Notes: generated by a model from the letters alone, not told the origin. A stretch of 38,430 bases of DNA from Rodentibacter heidelbergensis (GCF_002000125.1 NZ_MLHH01000022.1:1-38430), one strand, 5' to 3'. Shown: positions 7,628-17,694, counted from the stretch's first letter. Numbers and translations: made by a program.

Positions 7628-8629
7628 ATGCAACACAACCACTTATTAGAACAACTTTACAACGGTTGCCAACTCAGTCAATCAGAAAGCACCACACTTT
7701 TTAACGCTGTCATTCAAGGCAAGCTCTCTAACGAACAAATCGCAGCGATGTTGATTGCATTAAAATTGCGTGGTGCGAACATTGAGGAAATAAGCGGAGC
7801 GGTGGCCGCTTCTCTACAAAATGCCAATGCTTTTCCTCGACCTGATTATCCTTTTGCCGATATTGTCGGTACGGGAGGCGATGGCCAAAACACCATTAAT
7901 ATCTCAACAGCAAGTTGTATTGTGGCAGCAACAATGGGTGCCAAAGTGTCTAAACACGGTAATCGCAGTGTATCTAGCCAATCCGGAGCAAGTGATGTAT
8001 TAACTGCATTAGGCGTTAATATCAATATTTCTGCTCAATCTGCACGTCAAGCACTCGACGAGATTGGGGTTTGTTTTTTATTTGCCCAGCAATATCACCC
8101 CGGCTTTCGCTATGTTGCGCCTATCCGTGCGGCATTAAAAACCCGCACAATATTTAATATTCTCGGCCCACTCATTAACCCTGCCCGACCGAATTACCAC
8201 TTACTGGGTGTTTATACCCCTGAGCTTGTAAAAACCTATGCAGAAACCGCTGTGAGTTTAGGACATGAACATACTTTTATTGTTCATGGTGCCGGTTTAG
8301 ATGAAGTAGCGTTACATGGTGATACCCAAGTGGCCGAGGTAAACAAGGGAAAAATTGACTATTTCACCCTAACCCCTGCTGATTTTGGATTGAAAAATCA
8401 ATCCCTTGAAAGTCTACGAGGCGGCGCCCCACAAGAAAATGCCAAAATATTGACCGCACTTTTACAAGGGAAAGGAAAAGCGGAACACGCCAATGCCGTT
8501 GCCGTCAATACGGCGTTATTACTCAAATTATTCGGCTATGAAAATCTTAAGCAAAATACGCAAAATGTCTTGGAAACCTTAGCCACCGGCAAAGCATTTG
8601 AAACCTTGCAAAAATTAACGCAATATTAA
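7628..8629 (+). CDS. trpD: Anthranilate phosphoribosyltransferase
   Basis: 333 residues, the normal length. It transfers phosphoribose from PRPP to anthranilate. Seen: [20 protein letters not shown] (PRPP-binding loop, near residue 80), [42 protein letters not shown], and [18 protein letters not shown] with the anthranilate-site residues. The start follows AAGGAACAG. An uptake sequence lies near the 3' end (8453-8461). The operon continues into trpCF after 40 bp. Confidence 0.97.
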   Translation: MQHNHLLEQLYNGCQLSQSESTTLFNAVIQGKLSNEQIAAMLIALKLRGANIEEISGAVAASLQNANAFPRPDYPFADIVGTGGDGQNTINISTASCIVAATMGAKVSKHGNRSVSSQSGASDVLTALGVNINISAQSARQALDEIGVCFLFAQQYHPGFRYVAPIRAALKTRTIFNILGPLINPARPNYHLLGVYTPELVKTYAETAVSLGHEHTFIVHGAGLDEVALHGDTQVAEVNKGKIDYFTLTPADFGLKNQSLESLRGGAPQENAKILTALLQGKGKAEHANAVAVNTALLLKLFGYENLKQNTQNVLETLATGKAFETLQKLTQY

Positions 8630-8669
8630 CCCCTAGGTTCACCTAAATTTGTATTTAGTAGAAAATAAA

Positions 8670-10097
8670 ATGATTACTCAAGACTTCTCAAAACCCATTG
8701 CTTCAGCGACTGTACTGCAAAAAATCGTCCTTGATAAAGCCGCCTGGGTGAAAGCCAAAGAGGTGGAATTTCCACTTAGCGAATTTCAACAAAACCTCAC
8801 AAAATCCGACCGCTCTTTTTATAATGCATTATCAAAAGGCTCGCACCAAAAACCGGCCTATATTTTGGAATGTAAAAAAGCCTCCCCTTCGAAAGGGTTA
8901 ATTCGCTCTGAATTTAATTTAGATGAAATCGCCAATGTGTATAAGCATTATGCCTCAGCCGTTTCAGTGCTGACTGATGAAAAATATTTCCAAGGGGATT
9001 TTAAATTTTTACCGCAAGTGCGAAATATAGTGCCACAACCGGTGCTTTGCAAAGATTTTATGATAAGCGAATATCAGGTGTATCTTGCCCGTTATTATCA
9101 AGCAGACGCGATTTTGTTAATGCTTTCCGTGGTTAATGATGATACTTATCAGGTGTTGGCAAACCTTGCTCATTCATTGGGCATGGGGGTATTAACAGAA
9201 ACCAGCAACGAAGAAGAATTTGAACGTGCTTTAACGCTCGGTGCGAAAATTATCGGGGTGAATAATCGCAATTTGCACGATCTCTCGGTGGACTTAAATC
9301 GAGTTGTCCAATTAACAGAGAAATATGCCGATCGTATACCTTCAGAGGTTCGCATTATCAGTGAATCCGGTATTTATGATCACCAGCAAATCCGTCAGCT
9401 ACAAAAAGTGGCAAAGGGATTTTTAATCGGCAGTAGTTTGATGGGAAGTGCAGATTTAAACAATGCCGTTCGTGCGGTGATTTTTGGGGAAAATAAAGTC
9501 TGTGGCTTAACACGCATGCAAGATGTTAAAACCGTTTATGAAAACGGGGCGCTTTATGGCGGACTTATCTTTGCAGAGAAATCAAAACGTTGTATCAGCT
9601 TGCGTCAAGCTCAAGAATTAGTAACGGCGACACCACTTCGCTTTGTTGGTGTATTTCAAAATCAAGACATGGATTTTATTCTTAAAATAGCTCAACAATT
9701 AAGCCTTTATGCCGTCCAGCTACATGGTGCAGAAACACCTGAATTTATCGCTGATCTCCGCCGTAAACTACCTGAGCACTGCCAAATTTGGAAAGCCTTA
9801 TCAATCGACATCCATGAAAAAAGTGCGGTTGATTTTGACGATGATTTCAATGTTGCCCGCTATATCTTCGATAGCCAAACGGCAAACCAGCAAGGGGGAA
9901 TTGGCAAAGCCTTTGATTGGTCGTTAATTCCTGAAAAGCTAAAATATAAAACAATTTTAGCGGGGGGAATTTCAGCGGAAAACGTTGAACAAGCGATAGC
10001 TCAAGGTTGTTTAGGGGTGGATCTGAATTCAGGTGTAGAAAGTATGCCCGGTATAAAAGATGAGGAAAAAGTGCGGTCGGTTTTTGAGAAAATATAA
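8670..10097 (+). CDS. trpCF: Bifunctional indole-3-glycerol phosphate synthase / phosphoribosylanthranilate isomerase
   Basis: 475 residues from the ATG at 8670; an in-frame TTG at 8649 has no support. The N-terminal TrpC domain (about 1-255) shows [40 protein letters not shown] and ISESGI. The C-terminal TrpF domain (about 256-475) shows [33 protein letters not shown] and LAGGIS. Both barrels look catalytically complete. It performs steps 3 and 4 of tryptophan synthesis after anthranilate. No trpBA follow, so the operon is split, as in H. influenzae. Uptake sequences lie at 9821-9829 and 10069-10077. Confidence 0.96.
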   Translation: MITQDFSKPIASATVLQKIVLDKAAWVKAKEVEFPLSEFQQNLTKSDRSFYNALSKGSHQKPAYILECKKASPSKGLIRSEFNLDEIANVYKHYASAVSVLTDEKYFQGDFKFLPQVRNIVPQPVLCKDFMISEYQVYLARYYQADAILLMLSVVNDDTYQVLANLAHSLGMGVLTETSNEEEFERALTLGAKIIGVNNRNLHDLSVDLNRVVQLTEKYADRIPSEVRIISESGIYDHQQIRQLQKVAKGFLIGSSLMGSADLNNAVRAVIFGENKVCGLTRMQDVKTVYENGALYGGLIFAEKSKRCISLRQAQELVTATPLRFVGVFQNQDMDFILKIAQQLSLYAVQLHGAETPEFIADLRRKLPEHCQIWKALSIDIHEKSAVDFDDDFNVARYIFDSQTANQQGGIGKAFDWSLIPEKLKYKTILAGGISAENVEQAIAQGCLGVDLNSGVESMPGIKDEEKVRSVFEKI

Positions 10098-10179
10098 GAA
10101 AATCGCTGAAAAATAACCGAATTGCCCTCTCTGATGAAAATTGCCAAACCCAATTTCCGTCATCTCTCTTCTGTAATAA

Positions 10180-10256
10180 GTCGGGAGGCGGGGGCAACCC
10201 GACAACATCTTTGACATTTCAACCTAAAAACCTCCTTTACAAGCCAAGCTTGTAAA
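10180..10256. repeat. Two inverted repeats in the trpCF-lutC gap
   Basis: The 234-bp gap holds a 6-bp GC-rich hairpin (GTCGGG 10180-10185 / CCCGAC 10198-10203) and an 8-bp one (TTTACAAG 10236-10243 / CTTGTAAA 10249-10256). No ORF or known RNA was recognised there. A small RNA or decayed terminators are possible. Confidence 0.35.
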
Positions 10257-10295
10257 TTCGCTTCAAACTTTTCATAGAAAAGCCAATACCTCATA

Positions 10296-10322
10296 AAAAA
10301 GCTTACCTAAGGTAAGCTTTTT
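10296..10322. terminator. Bidirectional terminator between trpCF and lutC
   Basis: Perfect 12-bp stem AAAAAGCTTACC / GGTAAGCTTTTT with a 3-base loop, U-run in both orientations; it lies between two convergent operons. Confidence 0.9.
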
Positions 10323-10331
10323 CTGAGAAAT

Positions 10332-11033
10332 TTATAGGTCGTCAATAACTAAATAAATTTTAGAAACCGGCCCGTGTACCCCAACCACTTTGATTAACTC
10401 AATATCTGCGGTTGCACTCGGGCCTGAAATTATATTGACACAAGATGGCATTCTCTCCCCTTGCTTCGCCTTATCATCCAAAATTTTGGCTAATTGTGCG
10501 ACCCTTGGCAATACACGGCTTTTGCGTAGAACAACAATGGATTTTTCCGGCAATAAGCTTACGGAACGACCAAATTGTTTGTCTGAAAACAATACGATAC
10601 CACCGGATTCTGCAAGACCATATTCACCATAAACAATACCAATATTCGCTTTTTCAGCGTATTTGATATTGCTCTCACCTTTGGTTTCATCCCAAATAGA
10701 GTGATCATATTTGCCTTCAATCGCAGAAATCACGCCAAGATCTGCAAGGCGGGGATCATTATTCAAAATAATTTGACCACCGCCGTATTTTTCACAAATT
10801 TCAATGATCGCTTGTTCAATTGCACTTTCTTGTGCCACCATCACATCGGCCATCATCACTTTCGCAAAGTTGATAAACTCATCACATAATTGCTCTTGAG
10901 TGAGATCGGTTAAACGTGTCATCGGATAATTATTTACCAACTTCGGCATAGGTTCAGGTGAAGTTTGCCAAGTTGATTTCCCCATCCGTTTCGCTAATTT
11001 CGTTAAAAATTGTTCACGATTTTGTAAATCCAT
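10332..11033 (-). CDS. lutC: L-lactate utilisation protein LutC (YkgG)
   Basis: 233 residues with a LUD domain (ANIGIVYGEYGLAESGGIVL, then RVLPRVAQLA and CVNIISGPSATADIE). With LutA and LutB it forms the iron-sulfur L-lactate oxidase that turns lactate to pyruvate, independent of the flavin enzyme LldD. It is the last gene of the minus-strand lldP-lutABC operon, 5 bp after lutB, and ends just before the bidirectional terminator. The start follows AGGATAAG. Confidence 0.9.
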   Translation of the reverse strand: MDLQNREQFLTKLAKRMGKSTWQTSPEPMPKLVNNYPMTRLTDLTQEQLCDEFINFAKVMMADVMVAQESAIEQAIIEICEKYGGGQIILNNDPRLADLGVISAIEGKYDHSIWDETKGESNIKYAEKANIGIVYGEYGLAESGGIVLFSDKQFGRSVSLLPEKSIVVLRKSRVLPRVAQLAKILDDKAKQGERMPSCVNIISGPSATADIELIKVVGVHGPVSKIYLVIDDL

Positions 11034-11038
11034 CTTGC

Positions 11039-12445
11039 TTATCCTCTATTTTTAAACCACTCACGGAAACTTTGCCCTTCCGGTGTTGGTAAATCCCGTG
11101 CTTTTGTCCATTCACTCAACGCCCCCATTTGTATTGGTGCTTTGCCATTTTTAATGAATTTTCCTGCAATTTTTGCCCCCATGTTTACACCCACTTTCCA
11201 CACTGTTGGATGGGCATTGGCAAAGGTGAAACCAAAAATAGACAAACGTTCTGTGGCAGGGGTGATCCCCGTTTGTGCCATATGTTCACGATGTTTTAAA
11301 ATAAGCTGTGCAAGTGGAATTTTTACCGGACAAACTGAATTACAAGCCGTACATAAAGAGCAAGCATAAGGCAATTCTTTAAATTCTTCATATCCCCCAA
11401 GCAACGGCGAAATGACAGAACCGATAGGCCCCGGATAAATCGAACCATAACCATGGCCACCAATTTGGCGATATGCCGGACAGGTATTTAAACAAGCACC
11501 GCAACGAATACAACGTAATACTTCTTTAAATTCACTCTCTAGGATCTCAGAACGCCCATTATCAACAATAACCAAATGGAATTCTTCCGGACCATCCGTT
11601 TCTCCCTCTAAGCGAGGGCCTGTCAACCAAGTGTTATAAGCCGTCAATTTGGCACCCACAGCACTACGAGCCAACATGGTAATCAACACATCGACTTCTT
11701 TAAACGTCGGGGCTAATCGCTCCATTCCCATGACAGCAATATGGGTTTTCGGTACGGTTGTAGCTAAACGCAAATTCCCCTCGTTGGTGACCAAACAAAC
11801 CGAGCCGGTTTCTGCTACGGCAAAATTACAGCCACTAATACCAATATCTGCCTCTAAGAAATCTTTACGGATCACCTGACGGATAAACGCCGTCATTTCT
11901 TCCGGTGTTTCAGAACCGTTGTAGCCTAATTGTTCATGTAACTCTTGGCGGATCTTATAGCGATCTTTGTGTATTGCCGGAACAACAATATGAGAGGGTT
12001 TATCCCCCACGATTTGTAACAAATATTCGCCTAAATCCGTTTCAACGACTTTAATGCCTTCTTTCTCTAAAACGCCGTTTAAACCGATTTCTTCTGTCAC
12101 CATTGATTTCGATTTAACAATTTTTTTCGCCTTTTTTTCTAATGCAATTTGACGAATATAAGCCGTGGCTTCCTCTGCGGTTTCTGCAAAATAAACCTTC
12201 CCACCATTTTGTTGGACTTTTTCGCTTAATTGGTAAAGATAGGCATCTAAATTGGCTAAAACATGATTACGGATTTGTTTAGACAAATCACGCCACTCTT
12301 CCCAATGCCCTAGCTCATCCACCATTTTTTGACGGTTCGCACCAATCGTTTCTTGTGCTTTTACAACGGCTTTACGCATCACTTCATTGTGAATTTGATT
12401 ATCCACACGTTTTTTGAACGCAAGATTACTGGTTTTTAATGACAT
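11039..12445 (-). CDS. lutB: L-lactate utilisation iron-sulfur protein LutB (YkgF)
   Basis: 468 residues. The N-terminal LUD domain includes DIGISGCNFAVAETGSVCLV. Two ferredoxin-type 4Fe-4S motifs follow near residues 305-370: CIRCGACLNTCPAYRQIGG and CSLCTACNSVCPVKIPLAQL. It is the electron-carrying subunit of the LutABC lactate oxidase. A strong ribosome site (GGAGGG) lies in the end of lutA; one base separates the lutA stop from this ATG. Length and motifs are normal for the family. Confidence 0.93.
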   Translation of the reverse strand: MSLKTSNLAFKKRVDNQIHNEVMRKAVVKAQETIGANRQKMVDELGHWEEWRDLSKQIRNHVLANLDAYLYQLSEKVQQNGGKVYFAETAEEATAYIRQIALEKKAKKIVKSKSMVTEEIGLNGVLEKEGIKVVETDLGEYLLQIVGDKPSHIVVPAIHKDRYKIRQELHEQLGYNGSETPEEMTAFIRQVIRKDFLEADIGISGCNFAVAETGSVCLVTNEGNLRLATTVPKTHIAVMGMERLAPTFKEVDVLITMLARSAVGAKLTAYNTWLTGPRLEGETDGPEEFHLVIVDNGRSEILESEFKEVLRCIRCGACLNTCPAYRQIGGHGYGSIYPGPIGSVISPLLGGYEEFKELPYACSLCTACNSVCPVKIPLAQLILKHREHMAQTGITPATERLSIFGFTFANAHPTVWKVGVNMGAKIAGKFIKNGKAPIQMGALSEWTKARDLPTPEGQSFREWFKNRG

Positions 12446-12446
12446 A

Positions 12447-13178
12447 CTACTTTCCCTCCTGCATCAACACTTCGGCAATATGCATGACTTTGATATTTTT
12501 CCCTTCTCGGCTTAAACGACCACCAATATTCAGCAAGCAACTGACATCAGCACCGATAAGGTAATCCGGTTCAACGTCCGCAATATGTTCGACTTTTTCC
12601 GTTACCATTTCTCCGGAAATTTCTGCCATTTTTACGGAGAATGTTCCACCAAAACCACAGCAAGTTTGCTGATTTTTAATCGGTAAGAGTTCTAAACCTT
12701 TCACCTTTTCAAGTAAGGCTAAAGGTTCATTCACAATGCCTAATTTACGGAAAAGACTGCAAGAAGGATGATAAACCGCTCTGCCCGGTAAACTTGCACC
12801 GACATCGGTTATTCCTAAGACATTCACAATAAAATCAGTAAGATCATAAAAACGTTTAGCGACATTTTCAGCCCGTTTTGCCCATTGCAATTCACCGCAT
12901 TGTTCAAAATATTCTGCATAATGTTTAATCGCCGATACGCAAGATCCTGCCGGTGCGACAATGGGATAATCATTAACCTCAAAGGTTTCCACTAAATTTT
13001 TCATCCCGGGAAGGGCTTGTTTCGTGTAGCCACTGTTTAATGCGGGTTGTCCACAACAACCTTGTTTTTCTAAAAAAATAACCTGACATCCTAGTTTTTC
13101 CAGTAATAACACGGTGTTTTTCGCAACACCTGCTTTTACCACATCAGCAATACAGGTTACATAAAAATTAACATTCAT
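12447..13178 (-). CDS. lutA: L-lactate utilisation protein LutA (YkgE)
   Basis: 243 residues from the ATG at 13178. A GTG at 13184 is in frame, but its bases are part of the GGAG ribosome site 5 bases before 13178. Two cysteine-rich (CCG) domains are present: CCGQPALNSGY near residue 40 and CCGFGGTFSVK near 170, with HPSC between them. Such domains bind an Fe-S cluster in heterodisulfide reductase-like and glycolate-oxidase-like proteins. It is the first lut gene after lldP, across a 95-bp gap holding a hairpin (13201-13251). Confidence 0.92.
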   Translation of the reverse strand: MNVNFYVTCIADVVKAGVAKNTVLLLEKLGCQVIFLEKQGCCGQPALNSGYTKQALPGMKNLVETFEVNDYPIVAPAGSCVSAIKHYAEYFEQCGELQWAKRAENVAKRFYDLTDFIVNVLGITDVGASLPGRAVYHPSCSLFRKLGIVNEPLALLEKVKGLELLPIKNQQTCCGFGGTFSVKMAEISGEMVTEKVEHIADVEPDYLIGADVSCLLNIGGRLSREGKNIKVMHIAEVLMQEGK

Positions 13179-13195
13179 AATCACTCCGTAAAAAT

Positions 13196-13251
13196 AGAAA
13201 TAAAAACAAGCGGAATGTTCTCAAAGTAAGTCCCAAACAAAACCGCTTGTT
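13196..13251 (-). terminator. Hairpin between lldP and lutA (likely partial terminator)
   Basis: AACAAGCGG (13205-13213) pairs with CCGCTTGTT (13243-13251), loop 29 bases, followed on the minus strand by a T-rich run. ACCGCTTGT within it equals the complement of the Actinobacillus-type uptake core (ACAAGCGGT). Partial termination would give less lutABC than lldP mRNA. Confidence 0.5.
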
Positions 13252-13273
13252 CTTTTAGCCTCGTTAATGACTC

Positions 13274-14869
13274 TTATACCGCATAAAATATTGGGATAAT
13301 AAAGAGTGCAACTAAGGCTGCAATAATACCGTAAACTATCATTGGAACAACGGTTTTCTTAATGATCGTGCCTTCTTGTTTATCAATATTCAATACAGAA
13401 CTCACTGCAACAATATTATTAATACAGACCATATTCCCCATTGCACCACCAACGGATTGTAATGCAAGAATTAAAGAGGCGGAAAGTCCGGTTAGTTCCG
13501 CCGTAGAAAGCTGAACACTTCCGAAGGTTAAATTAGACACGGTATTAGAACCGGAGAAAAATGCGCCCACGGCACCTAAATAAGAGGCAAACAATGTCCA
13601 ATATTCTCCTGTTGCATGGGCAAAACTTTGACCGATAATTTTAACCATAGAATTATCGCCCCCAACCAACATTAAGTTTACCATGACTAATGCCCCAACT
13701 AAGGCAAAAAACGGGTTTTTAGTTTGTTTCAAACTTGTCACAAAAATATCTTTTGTTTTTGACATAGATAAAGCAAATACCGGCACAGCAATAAGCACGG
13801 TGACAACAAATGGAATGAATGCCGGCACATAAAGCAATTTATAACTGGCGTTAATTGATGTACCAAAAATATTTTTTAAACTAAAAATTAAACCATGACT
13901 GACATCAAACAAACCAAGCGAACCTAACTGTGTACTGAACCAAGAGGTCGCATTATTCATCATGGCTTTAAACGGTAATTGTTGGATACGAGTCACGATT
14001 AAAATGGCGATAAGCATCCCGGTTGGAAATAACGCTTTGGCAACCTGAGCAAGAGAAACCGAACTCCCTTCTAAGGTTTTCTCTACTTTAGCCAACCCAA
14101 TTCCTTTATTTGCCACAATCACAGAAACAAATAAGCCAATTGCGCCCCCCACCAAAGAAGGGAATTCATAGTTGACTTGCGCGAGTAACATATAAGGAAC
14201 AACACAAGCAAAGATACTGATATAAATAAAGATAAGGTTTTTACGGATTTCACTCCAGCTGACAATTAAACTTAACGCCATAAGTGGAATGACGAGTGCA
14301 GCAAAACCATGGATCAATGAGGTCATTGAACCGATTTCTAAAATTTGGCTTTCTGCTAATTGTAAAGGTCCAAATCCAAACCAAGTAGGTGTGCCCACCG
14401 CACCAAAGGAAACCGGCACCGAGTTCATCACTAATGCTAACATTGCAACCCGTAACGCAGGAAAGCCTAGGCCCACTAAGATAGGAGCGGCAATAGCAGC
14501 CGGTGTACCAAATCCACTGGCACCCTCAATCATAAAAGCGAATGCCCAACCAATGATCATGATTTGAGCAACCGGATTAGGATTAATGTTACCAAGCCAT
14601 TTACGCAAAATATCTGTTGCACCGGACACTTCTGAGAAACGATTAAATAAAATCGCCCCAAAAATCACGGTGATAGGGGTTTGAACGGCGATCAATGCTG
14701 AGGCAATATTGGCACTTACAATGCTGATATCCGTACCAAAGAAAATTAATTGAATAATTAAAACGACAACCGCAATCCAAGGCAGTGCAAGATAAGAAGG
14801 CAAAGCATTACGCTTCACCATTAAATAGATAAGTAAAACAATTGGAAAAATACTTAAAAATAGAGCCAT
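13274..14869 (-). CDS. lldP: L-lactate permease
   Basis: 531 residues, normal for LctP/LldP. It is a polytopic inner-membrane protein with many hydrophobic segments throughout (for example the first at residues 1-17). Family signatures are WAFAFMIEGASGFGTPAAIAA, PVSFGAVGTPTWFGFG, and FFSGSNTVSNLTFG near residue 445. It imports L-lactate, probably with protons. GAGGAGG precedes the ATG. It heads the lldP-lutABC operon, and a consensus CRP site lies 85-100 bases upstream. Confidence 0.94.
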   Translation of the reverse strand: MALFLSIFPIVLLIYLMVKRNALPSYLALPWIAVVVLIIQLIFFGTDISIVSANIASALIAVQTPITVIFGAILFNRFSEVSGATDILRKWLGNINPNPVAQIMIIGWAFAFMIEGASGFGTPAAIAAPILVGLGFPALRVAMLALVMNSVPVSFGAVGTPTWFGFGPLQLAESQILEIGSMTSLIHGFAALVIPLMALSLIVSWSEIRKNLIFIYISIFACVVPYMLLAQVNYEFPSLVGGAIGLFVSVIVANKGIGLAKVEKTLEGSSVSLAQVAKALFPTGMLIAILIVTRIQQLPFKAMMNNATSWFSTQLGSLGLFDVSHGLIFSLKNIFGTSINASYKLLYVPAFIPFVVTVLIAVPVFALSMSKTKDIFVTSLKQTKNPFFALVGALVMVNLMLVGGDNSMVKIIGQSFAHATGEYWTLFASYLGAVGAFFSGSNTVSNLTFGSVQLSTAELTGLSASLILALQSVGGAMGNMVCINNIVAVSSVLNIDKQEGTIIKKTVVPMIVYGIIAALVALFIIPIFYAV

Positions 14870-14953
14870 AAGCCCTCCTCTAAAATAACAAATAAAAATG
14901 CTGTGCGATTTTAGAGAAAAGTATTAAATAAAAAAAGCCAAATGTTACAACTT

Positions 14954-14969
14954 TGTGAAATTCGTCACA
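14954..14969 (-). promoter_or_regulatory. CRP (cAMP receptor protein) site upstream of lldP
   Basis: TGTGA (14954-14958) - AATTCG - TCACA (14965-14969), both half-sites perfect, flanked by T-rich and A/T-rich bases. It would activate the lactate operon when preferred sugars are scarce. Confidence 0.8.
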
Positions 14970-15072
14970 TTTTTAAATTCTATTTTTCAAATAGAAATAG
15001 GTATTTAACCTCAAAATGACAAAATCTACTCAAAACGAGTGATTAACATCTTCGATACAATTCAGCATGAAA

Positions 15073-15606
15073 TTAAAAACTGGAAGTATCTTGGAATAAC
15101 CCGACTTTCAGATCCGTTGCCGTATAGATCACTCGCCCATCAACCTCAACTTCACCATCAGCCATCCCCATGACTAATTTACGATTAATTACACGTTTCA
15201 TATTAATACGATAAATCACTTTTTTCGCTGTGGGTAAAATTTGACCGGTAAACTTCACCTCACCCACACCGAGCGCACGCCCTTTTCCTTTGCCGCCAGC
15301 CCAACCGAGGAAAAAACCCACCAATTGCCACATGGCATCTAAACCTAAGCAACCCGGCATAACTGGATCACCGATAAAATGACAGCCAAAAAAAGGCAGA
15401 TCCGGATGAATATCCAATTCAGCCTCAATGTAGCCTTTATCAAAAGCGCCGCCTTGTTCTGTCATTTTAACAATACGATCCATCATCAACATGGTTGGTG
15501 CCGGAAGCTGTGGGCCTTCTGCACCGAATAGCTCGCCACGCCCGGAAGCGAGCAAATCTTCATAGGTATAACTTTCCTTTTTATTTGGTGTACACATGTT
15601 TTTCAT
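15073..15606 (-). CDS. fabA: 3-hydroxydecanoyl-ACP dehydratase / isomerase
   Basis: 177 residues. It dehydrates 3-hydroxydecanoyl-ACP and isomerises trans-2 to cis-3-decenoyl-ACP, the branch to unsaturated fatty acids. Catalytic His76 lies in [15 protein letters not shown] and Asp90 in LGLDAMWQ, equivalent to His70 and Asp84 of E. coli. The N-terminus ([18 protein letters not shown]) matches the family from residue 11, so there are 4-6 extra residues at the start. GAGGAAG precedes the chosen ATG; a second ATG three codons in is possible. FabB is not in the window. Confidence 0.96.
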   Translation of the reverse strand: MKNMCTPNKKESYTYEDLLASGRGELFGAEGPQLPAPTMLMMDRIVKMTEQGGAFDKGYIEAELDIHPDLPFFGCHFIGDPVMPGCLGLDAMWQLVGFFLGWAGGKGKGRALGVGEVKFTGQILPTAKKVIYRINMKRVINRKLVMGMADGEVEVDGRVIYTATDLKVGLFQDTSSF

Positions 15607-15700
15607 TTTTCTTCCTCAAATGGGGTTAAAATTCAGAAAATCACTGATGGTCCTCATTCTAGAATGAATAAACACAATTGTAAATAGAAACAAGTGTTAG

Positions 15701-15713
15701 CTGAACTGTTCAG
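15701..15713. promoter_or_regulatory. Palindrome upstream of fabA (candidate operator)
   Basis: CTGAAC-T-GTTCAG, perfect 6-bp arms, about 95-107 bases before the fabA start. FabR and FadR control fabA in enterobacteria, but I cannot match this site confidently to either consensus. Confidence 0.35.
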
Positions 15714-15745
15714 ATCTGTTTAGAATAAATGAAATTGAGAAAGCG

Positions 15746-15784
15746 CTAAAAAGCATAAGAGCGAACACCTGTTCGCTCTTATGC
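15746..15784 (-). terminator. Terminator of the Lon-like gene
   Basis: Perfect 15-bp inverted repeat (15753-15767 with 15770-15784, only 2 bases between, so the apex must open), followed on the minus strand by TTTTT. Confidence 0.88.
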
Positions 15785-15804
15785 ATTGAAGGAAGAAAGG
15801 AAAG

Positions 15805-17568
15805 CTAAGTTCGAAAAAAACTCAATAAACTTTTCTTGGCAGGCTCTGCACGAAAATCTATTCGTTTTTGGATCAAGCGGGAAATCGGACGTTTGCTTTC
15901 TTCATAAATTTTGTCTTCTTCCAGCAAATCACGCTGAAAAATGAGTTCACAAGTTTGATGAATATCTTCTACCGGAAAAATAAAAAACTCGCCTTTTTTG
16001 ACAGCACTGACCACCTCATCAGAAAGGCTCAGTTGCTGAAGAGTGGTTGCAGGAATAACTACCCCTTGTTTTCCGGTTAAACCACGTCGCTTACAGATCG
16101 CAAAAAAGCCTTCTATTTTGTCATTTACCCCACCAACCGCATGGATCAAACCAAATTGGTCAATCGCACCGGTTATCGCAATAGACTGTGGCAACGGGAG
16201 ATCTGCCAACGCACTCACTAATACACAAAAAATAGCAAGGGAAGCACTATCGCCGTCAATTTCACCATAAGATTGCTCAAACACCAAAGAGGCGGAAAAT
16301 GGCAATTGTGAAGGCAGCTCTAAAATATTGGATAAACAAGCCTGTGCAATCATCATCCCTTTGCTGTGTAAATTACCGGCAAGCTCATTTTTACGTTCCA
16401 CATCCACCACTTCCCCTTCGCCAAATTGCACAATGCAACTAATGCGTGAAGGTTCGCCGAATTTTACCGGGGTGCCGGGGTACTCAATCACCGATAAACC
16501 ATTAATTTGCCCAACGATTTCCCCTTCGGTTTCCACATAAACCTGCTCATTGAGAATATCCGCATAGGTCTGTTCTTTCAAAAACCCTTGTTGTACGCTC
16601 TGCTGCTGAAAAACAGCCTCAAAATCAACCGCACTTAAGGTATTTTTTTGTGAGAATGTTGCCGCATTTAGCAGCATATTGTTTAAGATTCTTGGAGAAA
16701 GATGAATTAAAAAGCGATTTTCACTTTCCCTCACTAAAAGTTGATAAATTTTATTGAAGGAAGAAAGATCGAGGGTTAAAGCATTTTTTTGGGCAAGATG
16801 CTGAACATAACCCGCCCAATTTTTCTGTTCATTCACATCTGCGACAGAAAGATAACTTTCCACTTCAGCATAATCGGCAAGACGATACAAATCCTCTTCT
16901 AATTCACCAAGCGTGGCAATTTCTGTGCGATCACCGAGTATCACCACTTTTACATCAAGAGAATAACCGGGAATTTCACAAGGGAGAGGTTTGAAAGGAT
17001 GGGCGGAATACCAATCAAATCTTTTGGTTTGGAGAATATGTTTTAAACGCTGCCATAAATCAAACTGCGACAATAAAGTGGCTGCATTAAGAATTAATAC
17101 CCCACCATTTGCTCGGTGGATTAGGCCCGGAATAAGCTGAATATCTTGCGAGCTAGGATGAATTTTTATATGACCAAAAAGTTGAAATTGATCGCAATAT
17201 AACGCACTGATGACCTCCCCAGAAGAAGCGAAGTTATCCTCTAAGGATTGTGCCGCTTCCACTTCAATTTTGGGAAATGAAAAAGAGTCCCCCTGTTCAA
17301 TACGATAATTCACACCAAAAATGGACCGCTCTTTTGGTTTCATTTGCTCAATCAATGGTTTTAATAAAGCGGCATAATCGGCTTTATCCTCCGCTTTGAG
17401 CAGCATTAAGGTTTGATTAGGGTGATGTAAAAATAAAGAAATTGCCCGCTGAACATTCATCTGTAATGTCCAAAAATCAACGGGTTGGATAGGATATTCT
17501 GTGAGGGCTAATTGAGGTTGTAAGGCATCCCAAGCCAGAGATTGCTCTTGAAAAAAAGATGAAGTCAC
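15805..17568 (-). CDS. ycbZ: Lon-like (LonB/YcbZ family) protease
   Basis: 587 residues, as in E. coli YcbZ. The N-terminal ATPase-like region is divergent; a Walker B-like segment HRANGGVLILNAATLL is visible near residue 155, but no convincing Walker A. The C-terminal Lon-type proteolytic domain has the Ser of the Ser-Lys dyad in EIDGDSASLAIF and the Lys in VGGVNDKIEGFF. It lies upstream of fabA and divergent from matP, the same order as in E. coli. Substrates are not known to me. Confidence 0.9.
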   Translation of the reverse strand: MTSSFFQEQSLAWDALQPQLALTEYPIQPVDFWTLQMNVQRAISLFLHHPNQTLMLLKAEDKADYAALLKPLIEQMKPKERSIFGVNYRIEQGDSFSFPKIEVEAAQSLEDNFASSGEVISALYCDQFQLFGHIKIHPSSQDIQLIPGLIHRANGGVLILNAATLLSQFDLWQRLKHILQTKRFDWYSAHPFKPLPCEIPGYSLDVKVVILGDRTEIATLGELEEDLYRLADYAEVESYLSVADVNEQKNWAGYVQHLAQKNALTLDLSSFNKIYQLLVRESENRFLIHLSPRILNNMLLNAATFSQKNTLSAVDFEAVFQQQSVQQGFLKEQTYADILNEQVYVETEGEIVGQINGLSVIEYPGTPVKFGEPSRISCIVQFGEGEVVDVERKNELAGNLHSKGMMIAQACLSNILELPSQLPFSASLVFEQSYGEIDGDSASLAIFCVLVSALADLPLPQSIAITGAIDQFGLIHAVGGVNDKIEGFFAICKRRGLTGKQGVVIPATTLQQLSLSDEVVSAVKKGEFFIFPVEDIHQTCELIFQRDLLEEDKIYEESKRPISRLIQKRIDFRAEPAKKSLLSFFRT

Positions 17569-17694
17569 ACTTGCGTTCTCATGAGTAAAATGGGCGACAT
17601 TATCGCATATTTAGACACATTGTAAAAATATGCTGGAAAATTTGTTATAAAAGACGTATATTAGCCGAGTTACAATGTCACTAAATAAGTCACT

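Noticed and set aside
9847-10217. Two overlapping minus-strand ORFs over the trpCF end
   Set aside because: No ribosome sites and low-complexity composition; shadows of trpCF and the gap after it.
14978-14996. Hairpin TTCTATTT/AAATAGAA as the fabA terminator
   Set aside because: Almost all A-T pairs with no clean T-run; likely just AT-rich upstream DNA of lldP.
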